A stretch of DNA of 64,000 nucleotides, taken from IMG/VR virus record IMGVR_UViG_3300040856_003829, positions 1 through 64,000 of that record; one strand, given 5' to 3'. A program made the translations under genes and the position numbers. The notes under the pieces were generated by a model. That model saw only the letters and a program-made list of their open reading frames with translations, ran no database searches and was not told where the DNA came from. This DNA comes from a virus. Shown piece after piece: positions 1 through 8,888 of this stretch (position 1 is its first letter; every line of letters begins with the position of its first letter).

Positions 1-112
1 AAAACTTTAGATTATTCTTTCACAACAACTGATCATTTTATGGTTAATAACACAATTTAATGAAAAAATACATTTTCGAAGTTTTTTTATATTTATAAAA
101 AAAGACTCGAAT

Positions 113-397
113 ATGGCAAAAGAATTAAATGAAGAAACATCATTTAACGTAAGTATTAAAACACTGGCAGGTATTGCAGTTTTCATTTTTACCGTAGTAG
201 GTTTATGGTTTACGTTAAAGGCAGACATCGAAGAGGCTAAAGAATTACCTCTACCTCAAGCACCTGAAATAACAAGAATGGAGTTTGATATGAAAGATCA
301 GTTGGTTCGTCAGACTATCATGACAACTCAACAAGATGTGACTGAAATAAAATCTCAACTAATTAGATTAGAAGAGAAAATCGATGAATTAGATTGA
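113..397 (+). CDS. Small membrane protein with C-terminal coiled coil
   Basis: 94 aa. One hydrophobic segment at about residues 19-37 is followed by a charged, helical tail (about 60-94) with heptad-like spacing, ending IRLEEKIDELD. It resembles the 102-aa protein at 5436-5744: both begin with an (E/D)(E/D)TSF-(N/G)-(V/I)-x-IK motif, then one membrane helix, then a helical tail. The two paralogues bracket the secreted-protein block. A lysis accessory (holin or spanin-like) role is possible but not shown. The stop is one base before the next gene, so the pair is probably co-translated. Confidence 0.7.
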   Translation: MAKELNEETSFNVSIKTLAGIAVFIFTVVGLWFTLKADIEEAKELPLPQAPEITRMEFDMKDQLVRQTIMTTQQDVTEIKSQLIRLEEKIDELD

Positions 398-398
398 G

Positions 399-752
399 AT
401 GAAAAGGTTACTATTATCCCTTTTTTTCCTCACACCTTTTTTAGGATTTTCACAAACCGAATTATGTGACGGATATGGTGAAATTTGTGTGATACAATTT
501 AATGCAGGATTTAATGAAGCAAATAAAGTACAATGGTTACCTGAATTATCAGATTGTACTACATCATTTGTAGACATTTTAACTGATCCAACTATACCAC
601 AAACTTATAAAATCGTAGTGGTACCAACAATACTTATTATTGATGAAGGTGAGGAAGTTGGTCGATTCCAAGCTAACATTATGATGCAAATGGAATCCAC
701 AAAAGAGGATGTACAAAATTCAATAGAAGAAATAATCATGAGTAAATTTTAA
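399..752 (+). CDS. Secreted thioredoxin-fold protein lacking the CXXC motif
   Basis: 117 aa with a Sec signal peptide (MKRLLLSLFFLTPFLGFSQ). The mature part follows the thioredoxin layout: a strand ending IQFNAGFNEANK where active thioredoxins have FWAxWCGPCK, then VVVPTILI with the conserved proline, then the EGEEVGRF strand. The two redox cysteines are replaced by Asn and Asn, so disulfide exchange is unlikely. Two other cysteines lie early (LCDGYGEICV) and one in the middle (SDC). It sits directly before the very cysteine-rich secreted protein, so a chaperone-like role in its export is an inference. The fold call is from motif order only. Confidence 0.6.
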   Translation: MKRLLLSLFFLTPFLGFSQTELCDGYGEICVIQFNAGFNEANKVQWLPELSDCTTSFVDILTDPTIPQTYKIVVVPTILIIDEGEEVGRFQANIMMQMESTKEDVQNSIEEIIMSKF

Positions 753-757
753 ATAAT

Positions 758-3700
758 ATGAGATATCTTATATCACTATCTTTTTTTTTAATCAGTATGA
801 TTGGACTTGGTCAACCAACTTACTTAGATCTTTTTATACAATTTGACCAATACCCGTCTGAAACTTCTTGGTTAGTTACTTCAGGAAATGATACTATATA
901 TTCTAGTCCCAGTTATGATTTCCAAGAGTATGTTAATAGTACTGTAGAACAACGTTTATTTTTAGAATCGGGAGTAGAGTATAAATTTTACATGAATGAT
1001 ACATTCGGAGACGGAATTTGTTGTGATTATGGTCCTGGATATTTTACTCTAGAAAATGAATGTCAAGGTCTTATCGTTGAAGACCTTGAATTTGGTCAAA
1101 ATTCAATAGACTATTCATTTACTTTATCTCCTTGTATTCCAGAGATACCAACTGCTAATGTTTTATTTAGAGTAGATTTGGCTAACGCCCCTCCTTCAAT
1201 AGGAACTCCGGGTGTTTTAGGTAGTTGGAATGGTTGGCAAGTGATTCCAATGACTTATGATGAAAATGAAGAATGGTTTTTAGAAGTTGAAGTACCATTA
1301 GGAAACCATCTATGGAAATTTGCCGATTTTAACGATCCAAATATTCAAGAATTGCCTGTCGGAATTGATGGTGGTTCTTGTTTTTTATTTGATGGTAATG
1401 GATTCGTAAATAGAACTATAAACATAACTTCAGAAGAACAAGTGATTCTTCCCCCTTATTGTTGGGAATCATGTTTACCCTGTGGGGGTATAGCAGGGTG
1501 TTCTGACCCAAGTGCCCCTAACTGGAATCCTTGGGCAAATTTTGACGATGGTTCTTGTGTATCACAAAATATAGAATGTGCCCCTGGTGAGTCAGTACTT
1601 GAAATAGTAGTAACACCTGATAACTTTGGAGGTGAAACAAGCTGGTTATTATATGGACCTGGTGATCAAGTATACGCTACAGCACCCGCAGGTACTTATG
1701 CTGGATCTCCTGCTGGTGTTCCTATATCAACCGAAGTATGTGTTACTACAGGAGGTGAATATGACTTAGTTATAGAAGATTCTTTTGGTGATGGTTTATG
1801 TGGTCCTTGTGCTACTAATAATCCTAACCTTGTTACAGGTAATGTTGAAATTTTAGATTGTGATGGAGAAGTATTATGGAGTCTTTTAGACGAAAAAGAA
1901 GATGGTAACTTTGGATACAACATAACTTCAGCTTTAGTTTCCCCTTCTACTTCCTGTGGGTTAATATCAGTAATAGCAGGATGTACTGACCCAGCTTATG
2001 TTGAGTATAACCCAGAAGCTACTACTTTTTTAGCAGGGTCATGTGTAACACCTGTAGTAGTAGGTTGTACAGATCCTACTCAATTCAATTTCAACCCTGA
2101 AGCTAATACTGAAGAAATTATAGAATCTTGTGAGTTTACTTTGACTATTAAAGATGGTGTAGGTGATGGTTGGTTTGGGAGTTGGTTAGGAATATATCAG
2201 CTCGGTACAATATTTAATTCACCCCAATACCAAATGGGTCCTAATGATGGTACCGAATTATCATTTGATATATCTGGTTTAGATGCTACTCAACCTGCAT
2301 ATTTTTACTTTTTTGTAACACCTCAATCTATAGGAACAGCCCAACAGTGTGGGTTCACTTTAACTAACTCTAATGGTGATGTTATCATCGATGTTCCTTT
2401 CTTTAATATAATTCCTTTCATTAATGAAAGTGGTTGGTATAGGTATGAAGTAACTCCTTACTGTGGTAATACTTGTATTCCTTACATAGAAGGATGTACA
2501 GCCCCAGCAGCAATTAATTATAATGATGAGGCTAACACTAATGATGGTAGTTGTATATACTTCCCAGGATGTACTAACCCTGCATATGTTGAGTACTCTG
2601 AAGAGGCTGATGTAGATGATGGTTCCTGTTCAACATTAGTCGTATTTGGTTGTACAGATCCGGATGCTTTTAATTTTGATGAAGAAGCAAACACAGATAA
2701 CGATGGTTGTATTCCCAAAATATTTGGTTGTACTAATCCATTAGCTTTTAATTTCGATCAGAATGCAAACACTCCTGACGGATCCTGTATTGCAATTCAA
2801 GAGGGTTGTACCGATCCCTCAGCATTTAACTATGAAGAAAATGCGAATACCGATGATGGGTCATGTGTTGAAGTAATTTTTGGTTGTACATTAGATGGAT
2901 CATTTAATTTTGATCCTTTAGCTAATACAGATAACGGATCATGTATACCTAAAGTTTTAGGTTGTATGGATGATACCGCATTAAACTTTAACCCAGATGC
3001 TAATATAGAAGATGGTTCATGTATTACTGCAATCTATGGTTGTACAGATTCAACAGCATTTAACTACAACGAACTAGCGAATGTCGATAATGAATCTTGT
3101 ATTGAAGTAATAGAAGGGTGTATGGATCCATTAGCGTTAAATTTTGATCCATTAGCGAATGTAAACAACTTTGAATGTACAATCCCTGAATATGGGTGTA
3201 CAGATCCAACGGCGTTAAATTTTAATGAATTAGCGAATGTTGATAACGGAACATGTATTCAAGTTGTTGAGGGTTGTACTAACCCTGAGGCTTTGAATTT
3301 TGATGAAAGTGCTAATGTAGATGACTTTAGTTGTATACTTCCGATTTACGGTTGTACTGACCCAACAGCTTTCAACTACAATGAATTAGCAAATATCGAT
3401 AATGATTCTTGTGAAGAAGTAGTGGAAGGTTGTACTGACCCTGAAGCGTTGAATTATAACGAACTGGCTAATGTTGATGACTTCAGTTGTATATTACCTA
3501 TATATGGTTGTACAGACCCCGAAGCGTTCAACTTTAATGAATTAGCAACTGTAGATAATGGTACTTGTATAGAAATTGTAGAAGGATGTACTGATCCTTC
3601 AGCTTTTAACTTTAACCCGGAAGCAAACACTGAAGACTTTAGTTGTGAACCATTCATTTACGGCTGTACAGACCCACAAGCTGCTAATTATGATGAAGAA

Positions 3701-4138
3701 GCTAATACAGATAACGGTACTTGTGAGACAGTATATCAAGGATGTGTAGATCAAACAGTCGAAAGTTATAATTTACTCGATCCAGTAAATTCACAATGTT
3801 TTGCGTGGGTACTAGATGTGTCACCTGATTGTTGTGATAATGAATGGAATACTGGTTGTCAATCACTATATGAATACTGTTTCGAAAATGGAGAGACAAC
3901 AAATGTGAACGAAATACTCAATCAACAAATAATAGTATATCCTAACCCAACATTAGACATAATTAATTTCTCATCACAAATTAATTTTACAACATCTTTG
4001 TTCAATTCAATGGGACAGAAAATAATAGATCTAAATAATCCACAATTATTGGATATGTCCAAATATGAATCGGGGGTATATCAATTAATTATAGATGTTA
4101 ATGGAAATCAATTCAGTAAAAAAATAATTAAACAATGA
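758..4138 (+). CDS. Giant secreted Cys-repeat protein with T9SS type A sorting domain
   Basis: 1126 aa. A signal peptide is followed by N-terminal beta-rich segments, including two with the pattern DGxGDGxxG or DSFGDGLCG, and then about 20 tandem units of roughly 37 aa built on GCTDPxAxNY...ANxDDGSC. The paired cysteines and Asp-rich ends suggest small disulfide-stapled, possibly calcium-binding modules. The last ~75 residues (from IIVYPNPT, through FNSMGQKI and GVYQLIID, to FSKKIIKQ) match a type IX secretion type A sorting domain, which is cleaved when proteins are attached to or released from the outer membrane of Bacteroidota. Such domains are a host feature, so this protein should use the host T9SS. 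Its stop overlaps the next start (ATGA). Role unknown; adhesin-like surface display is an inference. Confidence 0.85.
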   Translation: MRYLISLSFFLISMIGLGQPTYLDLFIQFDQYPSETSWLVTSGNDTIYSSPSYDFQEYVNSTVEQRLFLESGVEYKFYMNDTFGDGICCDYGPGYFTLENECQGLIVEDLEFGQNSIDYSFTLSPCIPEIPTANVLFRVDLANAPPSIGTPGVLGSWNGWQVIPMTYDENEEWFLEVEVPLGNHLWKFADFNDPNIQELPVGIDGGSCFLFDGNGFVNRTINITSEEQVILPPYCWESCLPCGGIAGCSDPSAPNWNPWANFDDGSCVSQNIECAPGESVLEIVVTPDNFGGETSWLLYGPGDQVYATAPAGTYAGSPAGVPISTEVCVTTGGEYDLVIEDSFGDGLCGPCATNNPNLVTGNVEILDCDGEVLWSLLDEKEDGNFGYNITSALVSPSTSCGLISVIAGCTDPAYVEYNPEATTFLAGSCVTPVVVGCTDPTQFNFNPEANTEEIIESCEFTLTIKDGVGDGWFGSWLGIYQLGTIFNSPQYQMGPNDGTELSFDISGLDATQPAYFYFFVTPQSIGTAQQCGFTLTNSNGDVIIDVPFFNIIPFINESGWYRYEVTPYCGNTCIPYIEGCTAPAAINYNDEANTNDGSCIYFPGCTNPAYVEYSEEADVDDGSCSTLVVFGCTDPDAFNFDEEANTDNDGCIPKIFGCTNPLAFNFDQNANTPDGSCIAIQEGCTDPSAFNYEENANTDDGSCVEVIFGCTLDGSFNFDPLANTDNGSCIPKVLGCMDDTALNFNPDANIEDGSCITAIYGCTDSTAFNYNELANVDNESCIEVIEGCMDPLALNFDPLANVNNFECTIPEYGCTDPTALNFNELANVDNGTCIQVVEGCTNPEALNFDESANVDDFSCILPIYGCTDPTAFNYNELANIDNDSCEEVVEGCTDPEALNYNELANVDDFSCILPIYGCTDPEAFNFNELATVDNGTCIEIVEGCTDPSAFNFNPEANTEDFSCEPFIYGCTDPQAANYDEEANTDNGTCETVYQGCVDQTVESYNLLDPVNSQCFAWVLDVSPDCCDNEWNTGCQSLYEYCFENGETTNVNEILNQQIIVYPNPTLDIINFSSQINFTTSLFNSMGQKIIDLNNPQLLDMSKYESGVYQLIIDVNGNQFSKKIIKQ

Positions 4139-5190
4139 AAAAAATATTAATACTAAGTTTATTATTGATACCTTTTGTAAGTTTCGGACAAACAAAAGAA
4201 GAGTCTAACTTCAAAAAGAATCTAAAAAAGAATCTTAAGTTTGCAACCTTATATACTGCGGTAACTGGAAATAATTCACTAGCTGATGTGAATACATATT
4301 CCTTATTACCTGATGGTAGTTTAGAGTATGGTTCAGTACAAACTCCATTTGATTATACTTTAGCATTTGGTGTTAGAAAGATTGCAAGATTAGGATACGA
4401 AAATAGGAAAAATGTATTTTACAATGGTACTGAGACATCTGTTTCAGATGCAGCTACAGTAGGAAGAATAAAAGGATTAGAATTTTTATTTGAAGCTGAC
4501 TATAAAAGACAACAAGGTAATTACTTTGTAGATCAACAACATTTTTTAAGATATGTACATGACCATTGGATTTTAAAAGGTGAATATGTACAGGACGGTT
4601 TTGCCGATATTAAATATTTTGAGTCTTCACAAAGATATAGATACAATGTTGGGGAAAAATTATCATTCAATGTCGGTTTAGTACAAAGATTCTCTGAACC
4701 TTATGGATTTAACCCTCTATCCGATCTAGTCGGGGCTGATTTTACTTTAGTGGCTTTAGATGAAGGGTACTATAGTAATTTTGAGGGTCAATGGTTTGAT
4801 ATTGATGATAATCAAGTGGCGGACAATAGTGAAATTTGGAGAGGTGTTGTGTTACCTGACGTATTGAACAATTATGTTGAACAAGAAAGATCACAATTGC
4901 CAAATCAATGGAATCATTCATTGGTTTTAGGTTATGACTACTATCATTATACTAAAGACTTATGGTTACACTCTTGGGCCAGTGCATTACCATTACACGT
5001 CAGTAGTAAGAACGAATTTTCATATACTAACTTTATTGAAGGAAATCAGTGGTTTGATTACACCGCTGGTTTAATTTTTGGATATAAAATTAATAAAAGT
5101 TTGGGTGTTTTCTTGGAAGGAAAATATCACAAATACTGGAATCGTAATTGGCATGACTTCTCAGTAGGATTCAATTACGTAATAATATAA
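4135..5190 (+). CDS. Putative outer-membrane beta-barrel protein
   Basis: 351 aa with a clear signal peptide (MKKILILSLLLIPFVSFGQ). The mature protein has many alternating aromatic/polar strands (for example LRYVHDHWILKGEYV, YRYNVGEKLSFNVGL, SLVLGYDYYHYTKDLWL) and ends in NRNWHDFSVGFNYVII, with an aromatic near the C-terminus as expected for a barrel beta-signal. The start overlaps the stop of the T9SS-tailed protein by 4 nt, which argues for co-translation and a joint role at the outer membrane. I do not recognise a specific family. Confidence 0.65.
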   Translation: MKKILILSLLLIPFVSFGQTKEESNFKKNLKKNLKFATLYTAVTGNNSLADVNTYSLLPDGSLEYGSVQTPFDYTLAFGVRKIARLGYENRKNVFYNGTETSVSDAATVGRIKGLEFLFEADYKRQQGNYFVDQQHFLRYVHDHWILKGEYVQDGFADIKYFESSQRYRYNVGEKLSFNVGLVQRFSEPYGFNPLSDLVGADFTLVALDEGYYSNFEGQWFDIDDNQVADNSEIWRGVVLPDVLNNYVEQERSQLPNQWNHSLVLGYDYYHYTKDLWLHSWASALPLHVSSKNEFSYTNFIEGNQWFDYTAGLIFGYKINKSLGVFLEGKYHKYWNRNWHDFSVGFNYVII

Positions 5191-5217
5191 ATAAACTCGA
5201 ATTAAAATATAAACGAC

Positions 5218-5439
5218 ATGGGATTCAAAGACATTTTTAAAGACGAAAACGACATAAACGAAAAGTCAGTTGTAGGTTTTTTGTCATTCGCAGTTATGGT
5301 AGCAATAGCTTTAATTGATACTATCACTGGTTGGTTAGGACGTGATTTACTTATAAATGAATATATATACAATTCATTTGTAATAGTTACACTTGGAAGT
5401 TTTGGTATTGCAGGTATAGAAAAATTTGCAAAAAAATGA
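5218..5439 (+). CDS. Small two-helix membrane protein (holin candidate)
   Basis: 73 aa. A charged N-terminus (GFKDIFKDENDINEKS) is followed by two hydrophobic segments (about residues 20-37 and 50-66) joined by a short GWLGRDLL loop, and a basic tail (EKFAKK). Size and topology fit small class II-type holins, but many phage membrane proteins look like this and there is no diagnostic motif. The stop overlaps the next start by 4 nt. Confidence 0.6.
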   Translation: MGFKDIFKDENDINEKSVVGFLSFAVMVAIALIDTITGWLGRDLLINEYIYNSFVIVTLGSFGIAGIEKFAKK

Positions 5440-5744
5440 AATTAAACGATGACACTAGTTTTGGAATTAATATTAAATGGTTAATTCAAATTATTGTTGG
5501 TGTAGGAGGAGCAGTTTGGTTGTATTTTACAATTATGTCTGCTCTTACCCATCTAGAAATGGAAACTCTGAGGCATAATCAAGAAATAGAACTTAATTCA
5601 GAATTTCGTATTAAATGGCCAAGAGGTGAAATGGGCTCACTTCCCGATGATGCTGAACAAAATTTAAGACTTAATCATTTGGAAAGAGACATAGAACATC
5701 TTGAAATATTAGTTGATGAATTAAGACAAAAAAATTGTGAATAA
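5436..5744 (+). CDS. Single-pass membrane protein, paralogue of the first gene
   Basis: 102 aa. The N-terminus LNDDTSFGINIK precedes one transmembrane helix (about residues 14-33) and a long charged helical tail (LNHLERDIEHLEILVDELRQK) likely to form a coiled coil. It matches the 94-aa protein at 113-397 in architecture and in the TSF...IK motif. It overlaps the holin candidate by 4 nt, consistent with a joint membrane or lysis function, which remains an inference. Confidence 0.65.
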   Translation: MKLNDDTSFGINIKWLIQIIVGVGGAVWLYFTIMSALTHLEMETLRHNQEIELNSEFRIKWPRGEMGSLPDDAEQNLRLNHLERDIEHLEILVDELRQKNCE

Positions 5745-5775
5745 AAAAAGGACCTCAATTGAGGTCCTTTTTTTT
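5744..5775 (+). terminator. Bidirectional intrinsic terminator
   Basis: An uninterrupted palindrome GGACCTCAATTGAGGTCC (5750-5767) is flanked by an A run and a T run. It lies between two convergent genes and fits termination in both directions. Confidence 0.9.
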
Positions 5776-5983
5776 ATTCTCCTAAGTATTCCATAAGATC
5801 TTCTTTCGAAGGGTGACTCAAGATCGAGTCACAATCAGTACAGATATACATGTAAGATTTTAAATTATCAATAAATTTAATTTTTCTTGTTTCATGACAA
5901 CACATTCCTTGAATGCATTCTTTTTCCTTTTCGAGTTTTTTGATTTCAGTATTGATACGATTAATTTCTTGAACATATTCCAT
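5774..5983 (-). CDS. Small coiled-coil / zinc-finger-like protein
   Basis: 69 aa. An N-terminal helix (EINRINTEIKKLEKEKECIQ) is followed by a Cys/His pattern, CCH...CTDC, which could bind one zinc ion. No family recognised. It follows a 59-aa gene on the same strand with a 17-nt gap and ends at the shared bidirectional terminator. Confidence 0.55.
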   Translation of the reverse strand: MEYVQEINRINTEIKKLEKEKECIQGMCCHETRKIKFIDNLKSYMYICTDCDSILSHPSKEDLMEYLGE

Positions 5984-6000
5984 AATAAATTACTTTTAGT

Positions 6001-6180
6001 TTATGAACTGACTCGTTCTGGTGATCCACTATTTGACCACTTTTTTGAATTCGATCTAATGATCGAATCTATGTTTAATTTGTACCTAACATGATTATAA
6101 ATATCAAATTGAAAGTCTTTTTTCGATAAAAATAAGATTTTCCTATCGAAAATCTTTGAAACAAAATCTACAAACTTCAT
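6001..6180 (-). CDS. Small hypothetical protein (59 aa)
   Basis: A 59-codon frame, ATG at 6180 and TAA at 6001-6003, beginning MKFVDFVSKIFDRKILFLSK and ending SPERVSS. The N-terminal half is amphipathic and basic. It shares strand with, and lies just upstream of, the zinc-finger-like gene, so the two probably form an operon. No homologue recognised; the call rests on position and intact frame. Confidence 0.45.
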   Translation of the reverse strand: MKFVDFVSKIFDRKILFLSKKDFQFDIYNHVRYKLNIDSIIRSNSKKWSNSGSPERVSS

Positions 6181-6292
6181 ATTTTTATAGTTTAAATTGT
6201 ATTCAATAAAGATAAATTAATTTTACCAATAAAACAAATTTATTATCTAAATATTTATTTTTAACCATAAAAAATTAAATTTAAAATAAAAA

Positions 6293-6469
6293 ATGGACTT
6301 TATTAATAGTTGGAAATCTCATAGTAAAAAAAATAAAATTGATATTTTTGTGAGATTAGGAAAAATTACATTTCTAGAAATATTTTATAATTTTAATTGT
6401 ACTTCTGAAAATTGCTTGAAATTTAGGTTTATGTTTCTTAACTTTGGAGTACAAAAATTAAATAATTAA
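6293..6469 (+). CDS. Small hypothetical protein upstream of dnaK (58 aa)
   Basis: A 58-codon frame from ATG at 6293 to TAA at 6467-6469, starting [19 protein letters not shown] and ending NFGVQKLNN. It lies 11 nt before the dnaK start on the same strand. It is preceded by an A-rich stretch like those before other starts here. Composition is close to the AT-rich background, so it could be a chance frame in the dnaK leader. Confidence 0.35.
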   Translation: MDFINSWKSHSKKNKIDIFVRLGKITFLEIFYNFNCTSENCLKFRFMFLNFGVQKLNN

Positions 6470-6480
6470 AATATTCAAAA

Positions 6481-8346
6481 ATGGGAAAAGTTATTGGAAT
6501 TGACTTAGGAACCACTAATTCATGTGTATCAGTCGTTGAAGGTGGTGAACCTATTGTTATTGTAAATAAAGAGGGAAAACGTACAACCCCTTCAATCGTG
6601 TCTTTCAAAGATGGTGAAAGAATTGTAGGTGATCCAGCTAAAAGACAATCAGTTACAAATCCAGAAAATACTATCTATTCAGTAAAACGTTTCATTGGTA
6701 GTAGTTTTAAAGAGGTGTCTAGAGAAGCTAAGAAGATGCCATATAAAGTTGAAAAGTCTTCGAAAGGTTCCGTGAATCTTGTCATAAACGATAAGAACTA
6801 TGTTCCACAAGAAATTTCTGCAATTGTACTTCAAAATCTAAAAAAGACTGCTGAAGATTATCTAGGTGAATCGGTAACACAGGCAGTAATTACTGTACCG
6901 GCTTATTTCAATGACGCACAAAGAAATGCGACTAAGGAAGCTGGTGAAATTGCAGGGTTGGAAGTTTTGAGAATTATCAATGAACCAACTGCAGCATCCC
7001 TTGCTTACGGTTTAGGTGATGATAAAGATCGTAAAGTTGCCGTTTATGATTTGGGTGGAGGAACTTTCGATATTTCTATTTTAGAAATGGGTGACGGAGT
7101 TTTCGAAGTACTCTCGACAAATGGTGATACTCATCTGGGTGGTGACAACTTCGATGAAGTTATTATCGATTGGTTGATCGAAGAATTCAAGAAAGAAAGT
7201 GGGGTTGATGTATCGTCTGACTCAGCTGCATTACAAAGACTAAGAGAAGCCGCTGAAAAGACTAAGATCGAACTATCTTCTACCAGTTCTTCTGAAGTTA
7301 ACTTACCTTATCTTTCAGCCGATCAATCCGGACCAAAACACTTGGTCAGAACGATCAAAAAAGCTGAATTCGAAAGAATGATTGAGTCTTTAGTTAAAAA
7401 TACTATTTCACCTTGTCGTAAAGCATTGAAAGATGCTAAATTGAAAGTTTCCGATATTGATGAAGTAATCTTGGTCGGAGGGTCTACTAGAATTCCTGCA
7501 ATTCAAGAGGCTGTAGAAAAGTTCTTTAAAAAACAACCTTCTAAGGGAGTAAATCCTGATGAGGTAGTTGCTATGGGTGCTGCGATCCAAGGAGGTGTAT
7601 TGGCCGGTGATGTAAACGATGTTCTCTTGTTGGATGTTACACCTTTATCACTAGGTATCGAAACACAAGGTGGAGTCATGACTAAACTTATTGATTCGAA
7701 TACAACGATTCCTACGTCTAAATCACAAACATTTTCAACAGCAGTAGATAATCAACCAACTGTTGACATTCATGTATTACAAGGTGAAAGACCTATGGCT
7801 ATGGATAATAGAACACTAGGTAGATTTCAGTTAACTGACTTACCACCTGCACCTAGAGGTATCCCTCAAATCGAAGTAAGTTTCGATATAGATGCTAACG
7901 GTATCATTTCAGTAACTGCAAAAGATAAGGCCACAGATAAACAACAAAATATTAAGATTGAATCTGGAAGTAGTCTTTCTGATGAAGAAATTGAAAGAAT
8001 GAGACAAGAAGCTTTGGAAAATGAAGAATCCGATAACCAAAAGAAACAAGAAGTTGAAAAGTTGAATATGGTTGACAGTACTATTTTCCAAACTGAAAAA
8101 CAAATTTCAGAATTCGATGATAAATTGACTGAAGAAGATCGTGAATCTTTGACTGCTAAACTTGAAGAGTTAAAAAAGGTTTATGAAGAAAAGGATTTCG
8201 AAAATATGGATGATTCCCTACAATCATTAAACGAGACATGGGCTGGTATATCTACTAGATTGTATCAAGAGACATCATCTGATGAGACTGAAGATGTTGA
8301 TGATGTAGAGACTACCGATGTCGAAGTAGAAGAAGTAAAAGAATAA
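6481..8346 (+). CDS. dnaK: Chaperone DnaK (Hsp70)
   Basis: 621 aa, close to full bacterial length. The ATPase domain is complete: [11 protein letters not shown] phosphate-1 motif, [11 protein letters not shown], the [11 protein letters not shown] adenosine region, [12 protein letters not shown] phosphate-2, and [12 protein letters not shown] substrate-binding domain follows ([14 protein letters not shown], helical lid) with an acidic C-terminal tail ending EVEEVKE, resembling the bacterial EEVD-like tail. It should act in the cytoplasm with DnaJ and GrpE, neither of which is encoded in this window, so host partners are probably used. DnaK is uncommon in phage genomes. A 62-aa membrane protein follows after 3 nt. 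Confidence 0.97.
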   Translation: MGKVIGIDLGTTNSCVSVVEGGEPIVIVNKEGKRTTPSIVSFKDGERIVGDPAKRQSVTNPENTIYSVKRFIGSSFKEVSREAKKMPYKVEKSSKGSVNLVINDKNYVPQEISAIVLQNLKKTAEDYLGESVTQAVITVPAYFNDAQRNATKEAGEIAGLEVLRIINEPTAASLAYGLGDDKDRKVAVYDLGGGTFDISILEMGDGVFEVLSTNGDTHLGGDNFDEVIIDWLIEEFKKESGVDVSSDSAALQRLREAAEKTKIELSSTSSSEVNLPYLSADQSGPKHLVRTIKKAEFERMIESLVKNTISPCRKALKDAKLKVSDIDEVILVGGSTRIPAIQEAVEKFFKKQPSKGVNPDEVVAMGAAIQGGVLAGDVNDVLLLDVTPLSLGIETQGGVMTKLIDSNTTIPTSKSQTFSTAVDNQPTVDIHVLQGERPMAMDNRTLGRFQLTDLPPAPRGIPQIEVSFDIDANGIISVTAKDKATDKQQNIKIESGSSLSDEEIERMRQEALENEESDNQKKQEVEKLNMVDSTIFQTEKQISEFDDKLTEEDRESLTAKLEELKKVYEEKDFENMDDSLQSLNETWAGISTRLYQETSSDETEDVDDVETTDVEVEEVKE

Positions 8347-8349
8347 ATT

Positions 8350-8538
8350 ATGGATAAATTAAAAACAATTTTTGCAAAAGTAGTTGCTTGGGTTGACACG
8401 AAAGGTTTCTCAGCAGTTGCGTCATTAGGTATCGGTTTGGTACTTTGGATCTTAGGATATAAAATTTATGCTGGAATAGCATTTGGTGTATTCTTAACAA
8501 GAAACTGGGATATCTTGAGAGGACTAATGAAAAAATAA
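8350..8538 (+). CDS. Small membrane protein downstream of dnaK
   Basis: 62 aa. Hydrophobic stretch from about residue 20 to 50 (VASLGIGLVLWILGYKIYAGIAFGVFL), probably two tight helices, with basic ends. It follows dnaK after 3 nt and is closed by a strong terminator, so it shares the dnaK transcript. Function unknown. Confidence 0.6.
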   Translation: MDKLKTIFAKVVAWVDTKGFSAVASLGIGLVLWILGYKIYAGIAFGVFLTRNWDILRGLMKK

Positions 8539-8540
8539 TT

Positions 8541-8569
8541 AAAAACCTCCTTCGGGAGGTTTTTTTTTA
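8541..8569 (+). terminator. Intrinsic terminator after the dnaK operon
   Basis: Stem ACCTCC-TTCG-GGAGGT (8545-8560), with a UUCG-type tetraloop, is preceded by A5 and followed by a run of T. Confidence 0.92.
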
Positions 8570-8573
8570 TACC

Positions 8574-8581
8574 ATATTTAT
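8574..8581 (+). promoter_or_regulatory. ATATTTAT start-proximal motif
   Basis: The octamer lies 4 nt before the ATG of the 100-aa gene at 8586, directly after a terminator, so this gene needs a new promoter. See the recurring-motif finding. Confidence 0.45.
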
Positions 8582-8585
8582 TCAT

Positions 8586-8888
8586 ATGGACGAAAAAAAA
8601 CAGTTTGAAAAAAAGTATGTAGCTCTGGCAAAAGCTTTAGTACCACAATCAAATAAGTGTATCATTGAAGTTGATGTCGAATTTCCAGATTGGGCACGTG
8701 ATGGATCTGATGGTATTAGACCTTTTTATGAAATTTACGTGAATGATAATTGTGGACCCTCTGGTGGAATGAAGTCAATTGCGATAAGGGGTGATGTTTT
8801 AGGTTACGTTTGGGCTTTTCATAAAGAATATTTTCCCAAGATTGAATTTGATACGGAATTCCGTAATGTTGCCATTAATTTTGTTTGA
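8586..8888 (+). CDS. Hypothetical protein
   Basis: 100 aa, soluble. Begins with a Lys/Glu-rich helix (MDEKKQFEKKYVALAKALV), then a beta-rich part with RPFYEIYVNDNCGPSGG and aromatic residues (YVWAFHKEYFPK). No family recognised. It stands alone between a terminator and a convergent gene, overlapping the latter by 14 nt. Confidence 0.6.
   Translation: MDEKKQFEKKYVALAKALVPQSNKCIIEVDVEFPDWARDGSDGIRPFYEIYVNDNCGPSGGMKSIAIRGDVLGYVWAFHKEYFPKIEFDTEFRNVAINFV

Noticed and set aside
7-228. A 73-codon minus-strand frame at the window start
   Set aside because: Mostly antisense to the membrane-protein gene at 113-397 and with no recognisable features.
1500-3780. Considered a CRISPR-like or satellite repeat because of regular spacing
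   Set aside because: The periodicity is protein-coding (about 37-aa Cys units) with diverged DNA.
5894-6094. A 66-codon plus-strand frame over 5894-6094
   Set aside because: Antisense to two minus-strand small genes and rich in Phe/Leu, as expected for a shadow frame.
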